Assembly: GCA_963556695.1 (NCBI GenBank)
Contig: CAUWAG010000003.1
Location: 5,580,001-5,644,000 of the forward strand
Source of the DNA: Anthostomella pinea
Taxonomy: Eukaryota > Ascomycota > Sordariomycetes > Xylariales > Xylariaceae
Direction: 5' to 3'
Length of the DNA: 64,000 nt
The position numbers and the translations under genes are program-made. Below, piece after piece: positions 12,300-21,462 of this stretch (within the stretch, counting starts at the first letter, position 1; each line of letters opens with the position of its first letter). The notes under the pieces were generated by a model. That model saw nothing but the letters and a program-made list of their open reading frames with translations. It searched no databases and was not told the DNA's origin.

Positions 12300-13080
12300 T
12301 CAGAGGCCGTGACGTCGTCTTATTAACTCTGCAAGAACTCCCGCTGGGGGAATCTGTGATTTAAAGTATAGGATATGTCTAGGGTGTGTTTTCCAGACCG
12401 GCAAGATAGCCCTGATTGCCGTTCGTAGTACAGCATCTATTGTTTTAAGAAGCCCCTTAATACGACATGCTGATGTCCCACCTAAGCTCTTAATTTTTTC
12501 GATTCCTGGGTACCAGGCCTCTAGGCCGTGTGTAAGAATAGGAATAACACAAGCTTTCACAGCCCTCTTGGTTGACTTTACTGGAAGTCCTTTGACTGTG
12601 TTGCATAGTCCTCGAAGGTGATTTGCTACCTTATTAGTTTTCTTGGCCCAGTAAGAAACGTGATTTTTGAAGTTTAGTTTTCTATCCAGGAAGACACCCA
12701 GCCATCGCATGGAGTCCTTTGCTGTTTTGTTCATTGTTCTGTGGCGGACCGGAGGATTGTCTGAGTTCTTTTTCCGCGAGAAGTGTATGATCTTGGTTTT
12801 GTCAGGGTCAAATTCAATAGCGTTGTTATGTCCCTATTGATTAAGCAGATAAAGATTTTTAAAAGTCTTTGTGGCTGTTTTTTTGAGATTCTTTCCAATG
12901 CAGAGAGTCGCTAGGTCGTCTGCATATCCAAAACGTCTCCTTTTCATACTGAGTCGGGCACAGATTGGCTCTGTATACAGCATGTAAAGGATTGGACAGA
13001 CCTTCCCACATGACAAGCGGATACTTCCCAATAGGGGAAGGATCTGACCAGAGGATCCCCTTAAAGGGGCAACCTCCCAC
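12300..13080 (-). pseudogene. LINE reverse transcriptase fragment
   Basis: The segment carries the YADD catalytic motif of non-LTR reverse transcriptases in one frame. The preceding QGCPLSP-like block is recognisable only across two frames (CPILYMLYTEPICARL). The following thumb region is in a third frame. The frame changes show that it cannot encode one protein. Confidence 0.8.
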
Positions 13081-13086
13081 TGTACC

Positions 13087-13115
13087 TATCTCTCTCTCTC
13101 TCTTCCTTTCCTCTC
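13087..13115. repeat. CT microsatellite
   Basis: A run of TC dinucleotides followed by C/T-rich sequence lies at the 5' edge of the LINE remnant. Confidence 0.7.
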
Positions 13116-13140
13116 TAGTCTTGATATTCTCGTCAATAGA

Positions 13141-13559
13141 GTAATAGCTGCTTGCTGCCGGCCATGTCCCAGCTCCTCAGTACGCTCGCCGTGACATGCC
13201 TTGGCAAAGATAGTCAGTTACTGAGAGAAGTGCCTGCTTTAGCGCAGATATCGAGGTTGCGCCCTAACAGCGGGGCGCCAAGAAAAATAGTTGTATGGGA
13301 TGAATGTGCGCTCCGCTCTATGTTCTTTCCACTCACTTGTTGTTTGGTTCTATGTAGTTGTCATGGAACGATCTGGAATAGTTTGGAAGCACGCGTAGAA
13401 CATCGTGGAACGAGATGGAATCTCTGTCCGAGATTCTATATAGTTGGCTCGTGAAACGTCTCTTTGCTTGTTTCCTCTTTTTTCTCTTCGTCTCTCGTCT
13501 TGTACTCTACCACTAGTACATAGGATAGCAATATCAGTGTCAATCTACCCACCGGCCAA
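13141..13559. other. Spacer between LINE and repeat island
   Basis: No coding or RNA gene signal is visible. The sequence leads into the first repeat copy, whose upstream flank (TATTATTCTATCTA) resembles that of the inverted copy C from about 13585. Confidence 0.4.
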
Positions 13560-13642
13560 TCTTTGTTCGTCTAAGCCTTGACAGTAGTATTATTCTATCT
13601 AATTAGGTAGTTCTATTGTCATTACGTATCACTGTCAATGTT

Positions 13643-13695
13643 TGAACTGGTTCACTTCGTTCACGCGTTACGGGGCGGGCCCCCCGTACCCCCCT
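13643..13695 (+). repeat. Invariant 53-bp GC-rich box, copy 1
   Basis: The box starts TGAACTGGTTCACTTCGTTC, continues with an ACGGGGCGGGCCCCCCGT hairpin core and ends in a C-run plus T. It is identical in all three copies, while the sequences on both sides are clearly diverged. Confidence 0.85.
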
Positions 13696-15569
13696 CTTTT
13701 CCGGAATATAATGGGAGGGTGGTGAGTTGATAAATCGTCTCAATTGTGAGGGTCATTGTCTAGTATCACCAAGTTGAAGTCTATAGAGAGCGGGCATCAG
13801 TCGTGCATCAGTCACACATCATCCAGGTGTTCCATTCGGTTTGTCACTAAAGCCAACTCTGTCAATTATTACAGAGAACGAGTACTACAAGTCAGGTCCG
13901 TTCCTCTACAACAATGTCCACATCACCACGTTCGTACCTGTCATCCAACCTACCTGGTTTCAAGTAGACACAGTCCCTTTGTCCCACCAAGAAGACAAGA
14001 CAACTCGACCCAGTCTCTCTCAAGTAGAAGTGGCATTCTCTTCAGAGTCCCTCCGTCCAACCCTGTCCCATCAATCCAGTCAATCCATTCAACCCATGAG
14101 GTTCTATCACTCCCGTTCCTACCAAGTAAAGTCATCACCAACTCCAGTCTACTATCACCAGAATACCTACCTCAGTCCCACCCTCTGGTTGATCTTGCCC
14201 GAGCGCTAGGAGCGACCCCTTTCGCGAGAGCGGCAGCGAACATCACACAAGCCTCCTCTGTCTATCAATGGAATGTGCCTCATCCCAGTATCATTCATCT
14301 TGCCCCCAAGAAAAGAAGAAAAAGAAAAGAGAACAGTCCACCATCCTCCCTCTCTTCACCACTCCCCTTCGTCTGTATCGGTCGTCCCTCCCTCTGTCGG
14401 GTTGGTATGGGTGGTTCTAGTCCCCGGTCGCAGTGCGTGGTCTCATCCTGTTCCAATTCGTTCGTCAGTCTATCACTTGGTCATTCTATTAGTGTCACTG
14501 TATTCAATCACATCCATGGATACACTCTCGTGTCAAACGGACAGAGTCCAGTGCGTCAGCACGGGATGAGGGGAGAGATGACCCTGTCGATAGCAACCCA
14601 GGTTGAATAAATGAGTTCGGGCCCGCAGCCCAGTTGTTCAGCAGAAGCGGTGTTTCTACGCAATAGAAAAGAGAAGAGGAAGAAAAGGAGGAACACCAAA
14701 TGTTGGGGCATCACTGCTAGTTGTATTCCATTCAAGGTTTGTACAGGACTGTCCTGTACCGTTGGAGGGGGTGACTCACTGCGTTCGTTTAATTGGTCTG
14801 TCGGTCCCGGCCACAAGTGACCACCCCCTCCGACTAGTAGAGCGGGCTGTGTCATTGGTCTGTCGTTCCCTCCTTCATTCCTATCCAGTCATCCATGGGG
14901 TTCCGTGCCGTCCCCTTCCCTCACTGCGTTCGGTCATTCGTCGACAGTCCCTCCGCTACACTCTGGGTGTCACTTTGTACACAGTTTGCCATCATAGTGT
15001 CGCGAGTGTTATCACACGGCTTTTGCTAGATGCTCAAGCTATGAAGTAAATTATATAGAGATGAGCGTCCCACTCATAATAGCTTGAGTCCTTACCATTA
15101 AAATGGTCTTTGTCATCCACTGCTCCAACGCAGTTAATCCGTCGTCCCTCCGAGAAGATGATCCGATCCAATCGGCTTCCCATCCCCCCGGTCTTCTACA
15201 GCCACTCCATGTCTGCTACAGTCACTCCGTTCCTTTGCCCTCTCTCCGATCGGGTGCATCCCTGGCTGCTGTTGGGAGTGTGTGTGTTGCAGTATCGTCA
15301 CTTTGATTTGTATTTGGTTTGGATGAAGTGACTCAAGTTGCAGTGTAGTACGATGGTTGTCTAGTGTACGGTCACTATGCTCCCTCTGTCTATCTCACTT
15401 TGTTCGATGGTCACTCTGTTCCCTAGTCGTCACGCTGTTCCTCTATCCATCTCACGATGACCGTTCCACTGTACTCCTCCGTCGTAGTTCACTCTGTTCA
15501 CAGTTTGTTGCAATTCTTTATTATTCTACTAGTTTAGTTCTATTGTTTGTGCTAGTGACGCACATGTTT

Positions 15570-15622
15570 TGAACTGGTTCACTTCGTTCACGCGTTACGG
15601 GGCGGGCCCCCCGTACCCCCCT
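15570..15622 (+). repeat. Invariant 53-bp GC-rich box, copy 2
   Basis: All 53 positions are identical to copy 1. It marks the junction of repeat copies A and B. Confidence 0.85.
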
Positions 15623-17110
15623 CTTTCCACAATTAAATGGGAGGTTGTGTTGTTGGTAGTCCTGGGAGTAAGAAGAAGAGTCTCTATCATAGTCCAGGTC
15701 TACAAATGGCATTCTATTTATCGTCACTCCATTCCTCCCCTCTATTAATCAGAGAAGGCTATCACAGGGTCTCTATTTGTGTATCTCATTATCCAAGAGT
15801 GCTACCAGGGTTATTATTATACAAGGCAGTGCAGAGTCAGGGTCGCTACACCATTCCTCCTAGTTCTATTAGAAAGAAGCGATCACCAAGTTCATCTCAC
15901 CAAGTTTATCAAAGAGGGAAGGCACACGCCCTGTGTCCTAAGCCATGTCCTAAACAGTGCAGTCGAGAGGGCAGGCACGCCATGGTTAGTCTCCCACTAG
16001 TCCAACCTTATTTCAAACCTTGTTTTGACCTTATATCAACGATGGATCCATCCATCAACTGTACCCTGTGTAGTCTTGACTCTCCCAGTGAGGCCATCGT
16101 CAAGTCAAGGTTGTCGTATCTAAGTTGGCCCCCTCGAGGGTACCATCGTGTACAAGAGAGATGCGCGACAACGAATCTACCATCATACAACATGCCGTCC
16201 CACGACACTCCGTCGCCTCTGACAGTCCATCCAAGAGTCACCTCAAACGAGGCTCATTATCCCACTGTCACCCAGCAAGATACACTTGGTCCTACTGTCC
16301 CAACAAGAAGAGAAGAGAAGACAAGTGACCTCCCCAGTCTCTGTCGAGCGCTCACCTTAGGATCCCACTCCGTTTCGTGGCGCCTCCTCTGTCAGGTCGT
16401 TATCTATTCCATCAGTTCGTCATTCCATCCAGTCAGCCATGCATCCATGGATTCAAAATAAAACAAATCCATTCTTGTTCTACCTACACTCTCTGGTCAA
16501 ACGGAAGGAGTCTAGTGCCTCAGCACGGGACGAGAGGAGATGTTTGTTTGTTTTGTATTTAACGTGGGGGTAGCTCCTCAGTAGTGCAGACCACGCCTCC
16601 CAGAGCCTCTGCATCGCAGGGTTGTGGAGGTCTCAAGAAAATAAGTACAGTCAGTCCCGCTCACGGGCCCATCCCCGTTGTTGCGGCGGTATGACCTTGG
16701 GGTCATCCATCTTGGACGAGAGGAGAGAAGACATCATGGTCTACAGCAACCCAGTACTCACTCAAAAGGTTCGGGCCCGCAACCCAGTTGTATGAAGAAG
16801 TGGTGTTTATATTCCATAGAAAAGTGAATAGAGAGAAAGAAAGGAAGAACAATCCTTGTGTCTGTCGAGTGGGCAATGCCAGCATCTTATCATTCCATTG
16901 TGTCCTGTACGGATGTCCTGTACCGTCAGAGGGTGTGACTCTACCTTTCTCACGGCTTACTATTTGGTGTACTGGGATGAGATGTTTGTGTGTAAGCTAG
17001 ATATGCCGTAGTTTCATCGTTGTGAACTGGCACAAGGCCATTACATTCCTTGGTAATAGATGCACTGACTGGTAGACTTCCACTTACATAGTCGACTCCT
17101 CTCCTTTAAG
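15623..17110 (+). repeat. Unclassified repeat family, copy B (head-to-tail with A, interrupted by a LINE fragment)
   Basis: Copy B follows box B directly and repeats the 3' half of copy A in the same order: the CATCCATGGAT block, the CAGCACGGGACGAGAGG block, the GGTTCGGGCCCGCAACCC block and the GTCCTGTAC pair. Homology to A fades after about 16950. A LINE 3' fragment with target-site duplication splits it at 16541-16713. The 274-codon frame at 15637-16461 is a by-product of the C/T-rich strand. Confidence 0.65.
16541..16713 (-). mobile_element. LINE 3'-end fragment (173 bp) with 13-bp TSD, nested in repeat B
   Basis: On the minus strand this matches the last part of the LINE at 11038-13080 and ends in a (CAAA)-type tail. 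It is flanked by the direct repeat GGACGAGAGGAGA (16528-16540 and 16714-16726). Removing one TSD copy and the insert restores the block CAGCACGGGACGAGAGGAGA shared with copy A. This is a typical 5'-truncated target-primed insertion. Confidence 0.88.
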
Positions 17111-17156
17111 AGATACGATTTATCACCTTCTTCCCCCGAGATTTAATTATGAATCA

Positions 17157-17209
17157 AGGGGGGTACGGGGGGCCCGCCCCGTAACGCGTGAACGAAGTGA
17201 ACCAGTTCA
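17157..17209 (-). repeat. Invariant 53-bp GC-rich box, copy 3 (inverted)
   Basis: On the minus strand it is identical to copies 1 and 2. It is the end of the inverted repeat copy C. Confidence 0.85.
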
Positions 17210-18040
17210 GAACATTGACATAGATAAACATAATCAACTGAACTACCTAATAAACTAGATAGAATAATACATACAACCAAACATAGATCGAATGGAATGA
17301 GATACACCTGGAAGGTGGTGACGGAGTCATAAGGACCGAAGGGACGACTGATGGACCGGAGGGACAATACGACCGTGAGGGAGGATAGAATCAATAGGGA
17401 GTGGCAGCGACCGTACAACATACACTTGACATACTACACCAGTGCACCCAACTGAGTCGCTTTCTAACTAAACAACAATCCAAAAGTAACGATCCCCTCA
17501 CTGCACTACAACACACGGGAACCCAACAGGAACCAGGGATACGGGACGAACGGAGTGAGGCTGAAGGAACGGAGTGACGATAGAGAGACGGAGTCGAGAC
17601 CAATCGGAGGGACGACGGAACATCTGAAGGGGGGAGCCCGGATTAACTGCGTTGGAGCAGCGGATGACAAAGACCATTTTAATGGTAAGGACTCAAGCTA
17701 TTATGAGTGGGACGCTCATCTCTATATACAGCTTAAGCAACGAGCGTAAACCGTATAATAATACTAGTCCTATTGTTCTTGTTTAACTGTGTGGATAGAC
17801 CACCAGACGACCGCAGGGAGGGAGGTCGGACGAATGAACGAACGCAGTGAGGGAAGGTGACGGCACGGAACCAATGGATGAGTGGGAACGAATGAAGGAG
17901 GGACCGACAGACCAATGACACAGCTGCTTGCCTAAACGGACTTGTCCGGTACAAATAAGCGAGTCCAACGAGCCCACACTTGACTGTCCTGTACAGATGT
18001 CCTGTACGAACAACCGATGGAATAGATAAAGACTAGGAGT

Positions 18041-18102
18041 CGACCACTTTTGGAGTGTTCCTCTCCTCTCAGAGAGGAGAGGAAGAACTTCAAAAGTGGT
18101 CG
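18041..18102. repeat. 62-bp near-perfect palindrome
   Basis: The outer arms CGACCACTTTTG (18041-18052) and CAAAAGTGGTCG (18091-18102) are exact complements. So are the inner arms TCCTCTCCTCTC (18059-18070) and GAGAGGAGAGGA (18072-18083). A one-base centre and 6-7 poorly paired bases separate the two stems. It sits at the outer edge of repeat copy C. Confidence 0.85.
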
Positions 18103-18320
18103 ATGGTGTGCGTGGCATTCGTATCTCCCAATGTCAAAAGCAAGTTAATGCCTAGCAGTGTTGCTGTGGCACCGGCCCCCTGGGGGTAGATATGAACCCG
18201 GACTGTTATAGCTGTGGAAAGACGCGCTGCTCATATTGCACCATCGAGACAGTGAAGGTCAAATCGGGGCGTTGAGAGCCGACAGCCGACAGCCACTACA
18301 GCACTGTTCGGAGGGCCAGC

Positions 18321-20739
18321 ATGGATGGTATCGGGCATTCATATCCGCCAAGGAGGGTGGAAACATGCTCCTGGGACACTGAGTTCGCGAGCCGAAAACC
18401 TGCACACACATATCTCTTGGAAAACCGTGCCTATTTCAGGTACAAATATGAGTTGTCTGGTCAACATTCATCCTTCATCCGCACGTCTATGGAAGACTCA
18501 AGGGCATCTCAGCGGTTTCTTTGCCGGTCCGACCACCTAGAGAGCTTCTGCGGGGATGCCGATCTAAACACCTTGATTAACGGATCCGACGAACGAGCAA
18601 GACTCCCTGTCGCCTTGCTCGATGACAGGCAAGCAGATCTCATCGCTAGAATCAGCGAGACTGGCATCTGTCGCAGCCGTAAAGGCCCACTTACCCCCCA
18701 GCAACTACACCTTGAGTTAAGCAGGCCAGTGAGTAAACACACCAAAACTGTCCACCAACTCGTCCATAAGCTCACATCTGGCAGCGATATAGTAATGGAA
18801 CACCCATACCACCAACCACGGCATCAAGTGGACAGAACGAAGTAGATGCAGAAAGACGTCTCATGTGAGCATCGCCCAGACTACACCAGAGGAATGGGTC
18901 TCATATCCAGCCCCAGCTATATCACAGACTTGAATCCATTCTCGGCCCTTGCTCTCCTCGATACTGCTTCATTCCATCAAGCGCACTTTCTTCGCGACTT
19001 CGTTTACAGTCATCTGATATTCACGCCATCGTTGAACGTTACAATACCGGTGTGTGATTTGAGCTGTTTCAACGCTGTACGACTGGCTAATGCTCTTCAT
19101 TAGATCGGTTTCAAGAAGTTTTCCTTGGAATTCCATCTTCCATATTATGCGTGGAGAAAAGGTTCAAGCTGTATTGAAGATACTCGTCGAATGGCTGATG
19201 GGCGCCCGCTACGACGAGGACAATACCTTGGCTTTCTTGACGTGGCTCCTTCGGGCGTCGAAGGCTCACCTGGCGATGACTGTATTTACGAGGCTCAGAT
19301 ATCGTGTTGTGTGGCAGGACTGGACGACTCTTCCTGGATCGGCTACGCTTGTGTCGATACATACCACGACGGCTGCCAGAACGATGAGAGAGTCACCGAA
19401 TACGATGCCCGAGCAAGCATTCCAGGCCAGGCACCCATGGACCCGTTGAGTGGAGGAGTACTTCCAGCAGACCGCCCGCTATGGAGTCCAAGGATGTACT
19501 TCCTCCGAGTGTTGGAGTCGCGGGTTGAGCAAGTCAAGCATGAGTGGTTCAACGTGGTGACCAGGATTCAAAGGAAGACTTGTCCATATGTGAGACCGAC
19601 CCCTATTTTATACAACACGTCGCGCCGACTCCTAGTAGCAACCTGCCCGTTCAATCTGGTCAGCTGGGTACAGTGTCAAGAGGACCATCCCTCTCAGTCC
19701 TGACTAGTTTATCCCGACTCATCGAACCCAAGGGCATCCACCAGTTTTCTGACAGAGATCGAGTTCTAATCCGCACCCACTTCCACCTCCATACAATGAT
19801 CCCTTATGAGGCTATACTAAACGATGAACTCAGACCCAGGACTATCAGGTCTCCAAGCATGTATATCTCTCACCCAACGCTGAGAACAGAGGGGAACGGT
19901 TGAAGCGATTTCACGATTGGACAGGAAGCACGATTCGCCTGCTTCTGGAACTTATACACGCCCTATCAAAGACAGTCCACGCACTGGATCGGTTCCTGAA
20001 TCGCGATGTCGGGTACTTCCTAGATGCCAATGTTCCTAAGGATGTACCATCGCCAGTTCTGTGTCTATCGGCCATAACCAAGCACGTTGAGGAGATGAGA
20101 GATCAGTTGCGAGCTCTTGAGTACCAGGAGAAGGTCTGCAACAACATCTCCAGGGAGGTACGATTTCGGCGAGACGTAATTGAATCCATGGTTGAACATC
20201 GCTGACAAGCCCTCCAGCTTGAGTCATACCTCGCGCTCGAGGATCGCAACTCAACTGTGATCCAGCTTCGGACGAACGAGAACGTCAAAGCCATCACAAT
20301 CCTGGCACTGGTAAGACCCCTCCACGTCTTCACACCTGCTGCATGCCTTTCTTGACTGACCAGTCTCGCGCAGCTTGTCACGCCTCCTGCCGTCGCCGCG
20401 GCCATCTTCAGCATGCAGGCCGGCGTGCTTCCCTGGCAGCCTAGTATGCTCGGCTGGGGAATAACGACGGCAATACTGTATGTCATAGTCGGCCTGGTAC
20501 TCCGCTTCCTCCTGGACTGGTCGCTTGCGAAAACAGACCGAGCACTTCAAGCACAGTCGAATTTATCGAACAGAGGTGGTCGAAGATCATGCGACTGGTG
20601 GCCGTGGCGCAAGCGCAGGCGCAGGGGATTCGGTATTGACCCGTCGATTTCTGTTCGCAGAAGTAGTGTGGGAAGCTATAACGATGGTATGGAATTGAGT
20701 CAAATTGGGAGTCGTGCAGAGGCCGCGAGCTTTGCCTAG
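18321..20739 (+). pseudogene. Decayed CorA-like membrane protein gene (fungal lineage family)
   Basis: Coding segments are recognisable but scattered over frames. A spliced block reads RRLIYITDLNPFSALALL (52-nt intron from about 18867), then after a second intron (acceptor just before 19105) IGFKKFSLEFHLPYYAWR and SPRMYFLRVLESRVEQV. Further on come RFHDWTGSTIRLLLELIHAL and VGYFLDANV, then after an intron at 20311-20373 the C-terminal membrane part TPPAVAAAIFSMQAG and a second hydrophobic helix ending LLDWSL. The order FALEFHLP-like / helical stalk / two TM segments is that of large fungal CorA-like proteins, whose physiological role is mostly unknown. Lesions include a frame change near 18785, another near 19885 and TGA at 20203-20205 inside the stalk. 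Some could be unrecognised introns, but together they suggest a pseudogene. Confidence 0.6.
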
Positions 20740-21362
20740 TCTAGGTGGCACGGAGGAGCATGTGCTTTGAGGAGAAAGAGCTGTATCTGGACCGTATAAC
20801 ATACTATCAGGAGACCGCTAGATCCACGAATACCCCAGATAAGTCTTTATTTAAATCATGATGCAGTTAACCATTGCAGAAATGTCGACCAATACACGCA
20901 GGTGCCAGCCCGAGGTGGACGAACCCCCTGGGCCCCTTTCTCGCCTCTCAACGTCTGCCCCACATAACAGACCACAAACCTCAAAGTCCACCGGATCCAA
21001 GCCATAGACCGAAGCGTACATCACATCAGGAAAGCCCAGATAGACTGACGCGACATTGCAATACCTCCAGGCTCGACATGGACCATGTAATTCTCTATCA
21101 TCCAGCCGTCACTTTCCAAGCTTCTCCACACGAAACCAGACCCCTCCCCACACTGGCCCGGACTACAACACGCCATGCAGCCAGCCCAATGACTCATCAA
21201 GCTCATGCATACTTCACGATATTGAGGGCAAACCGATCCACACACCCACTATTACCTACCCACAGCGCCAAACACAGCGCAAAGCTATATATACTAGAAA
21301 ATTTTGCGAACTTTCATCAGCAGTCAATCTGCTACGCCCTGAATCCTCACCAGCCAGGGTAT
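20740..21362. other. Intergenic region upstream of tRNA-Ile
   Basis: No coding signal is convincing here. The A-rich stretch just before the tRNA (CTATATATACTAG near 21285) is AT-rich, as is common upstream of fungal tRNA genes, but no defined element can be assigned. Confidence 0.4.
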
Positions 21363-21462
21363 GGTCCTATAGCTCAGTTGGTTAGAGCGTCGTACTAATA
21401 CTATACTCCGTTATAGCACAAAGTAAATGCGAAGGTCGGCGGTTCAACCCCGCCTGGGACCA
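21363..21462 (+). tRNA. tRNA-Ile (anticodon AAU) with 26-nt intron
   Basis: The acceptor arms GGTCCTA and TGGGACC pair with one G-U, followed by discriminator A at 21462. The D-arm GCTCAGTTGGTTAGAGC and the T-arm GGCGGTTCAACCCCGCC are canonical. The anticodon stem TCGTA/TGCGA closes a loop CTAATA|A in which AAT is the anticodon. A 26-nt intron (21401-21426) interrupts the loop one base 3' of the anticodon, the standard position for nuclear pre-tRNA introns. The mature tRNA is 74 nt before CCA addition. Confidence 0.93.

Larger units (their letters stand above)
11038..13080 (-). mobile_element. Decayed non-LTR retrotransposon (LINE, Tad/I-like), minus orientation
   Basis: Reverse-transcriptase and RNase H remnants lie on the minus strand and are followed by a 3' end that is repeated twice elsewhere in the window (16541-16713 and 61536-61737). 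The 3' tail, at the low-coordinate end, is a run of ATTG/AATC units at 11033-11057. Reading from the 5' side, the RT active-site block FGYADDLATL is near 12900. The thumb-like region WLGVFLDRKLNFKNHV follows at 12734-12300. RNase H begins with LVIYSDGSQ at about 12080 and ends WIPGHRDIDDNKAANTLAKEG at about 11700. Several frameshifts and stops separate these pieces, and the 5' part (endonuclease, ORF1) is absent, so the copy is 5' truncated near 13080 and inactive. Confidence 0.85.
13585..15622 (+). repeat. Unclassified repeat family, copy A (with preceding box)
   Basis: Copy A runs from the first 53-bp box (13643-13695) to the second (15570-15622). It shares diverged blocks with copy B: catccatgga...caaacgg...cagcacggga at 14510-14570 against 16440-16535, and ttcgggcccgca...ccagttgt at about 14615 against 16770. 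It shares others with the inverted copy C: gagatgagcgtcccactcat at 15060-15080, and ctgtgtcattggtctgtcg at about 14848. The strand is strongly pyrimidine-rich and contains no convincing protein. The 284-codon frame at 13756-14610 lacks globular composition. I do not recognise the family. Confidence 0.7.
17157..18110 (-). repeat. Unclassified repeat family, copy C (inverted)
   Basis: Read on the minus strand, this segment reproduces the second half of copy A in order: the GTCCTGTAC block, tgtgtcattggtctgtcggt, the GAGCGTCCCACTCAT block, the CACTCCGTTC words, TATTATTCTATCTAG, and finally the 53-bp box at 17209-17157. It begins at a 62-bp palindrome (18041-18102). Orientation is opposite to copies A and B, so the locus could fold back on itself. 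Confidence 0.65.

Noticed and set aside
13756..14610. 284-codon frame inside repeat copy A
   Set aside because: Ser/Pro/His-rich translation of a C/T-biased strand with no motif; copy B does not conserve the frame.
15637..16461. 274-codon frame inside repeat copy B
   Set aside because: Same reasons as for copy A; the frame is not shared between copies.
16541..16713. The 170-200 bp repeats as a SINE family
   Set aside because: They are collinear with the 3' end of the LINE at 11 kb and lack an A/B-box tRNA head, so 5'-truncated LINE copies explain them.
18041..18102. Helitron 3' end
   Set aside because: The hairpin is much longer than Helitron hairpins, no CTRR end follows at the right distance, and no Rep/helicase relic is present.
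13141..18120. CRISPR-like or rDNA explanation for the repeat island
   Set aside because: Spacing and unit lengths are irregular, there is no spacer-repeat periodicity, and no rRNA core sequence is recognisable.
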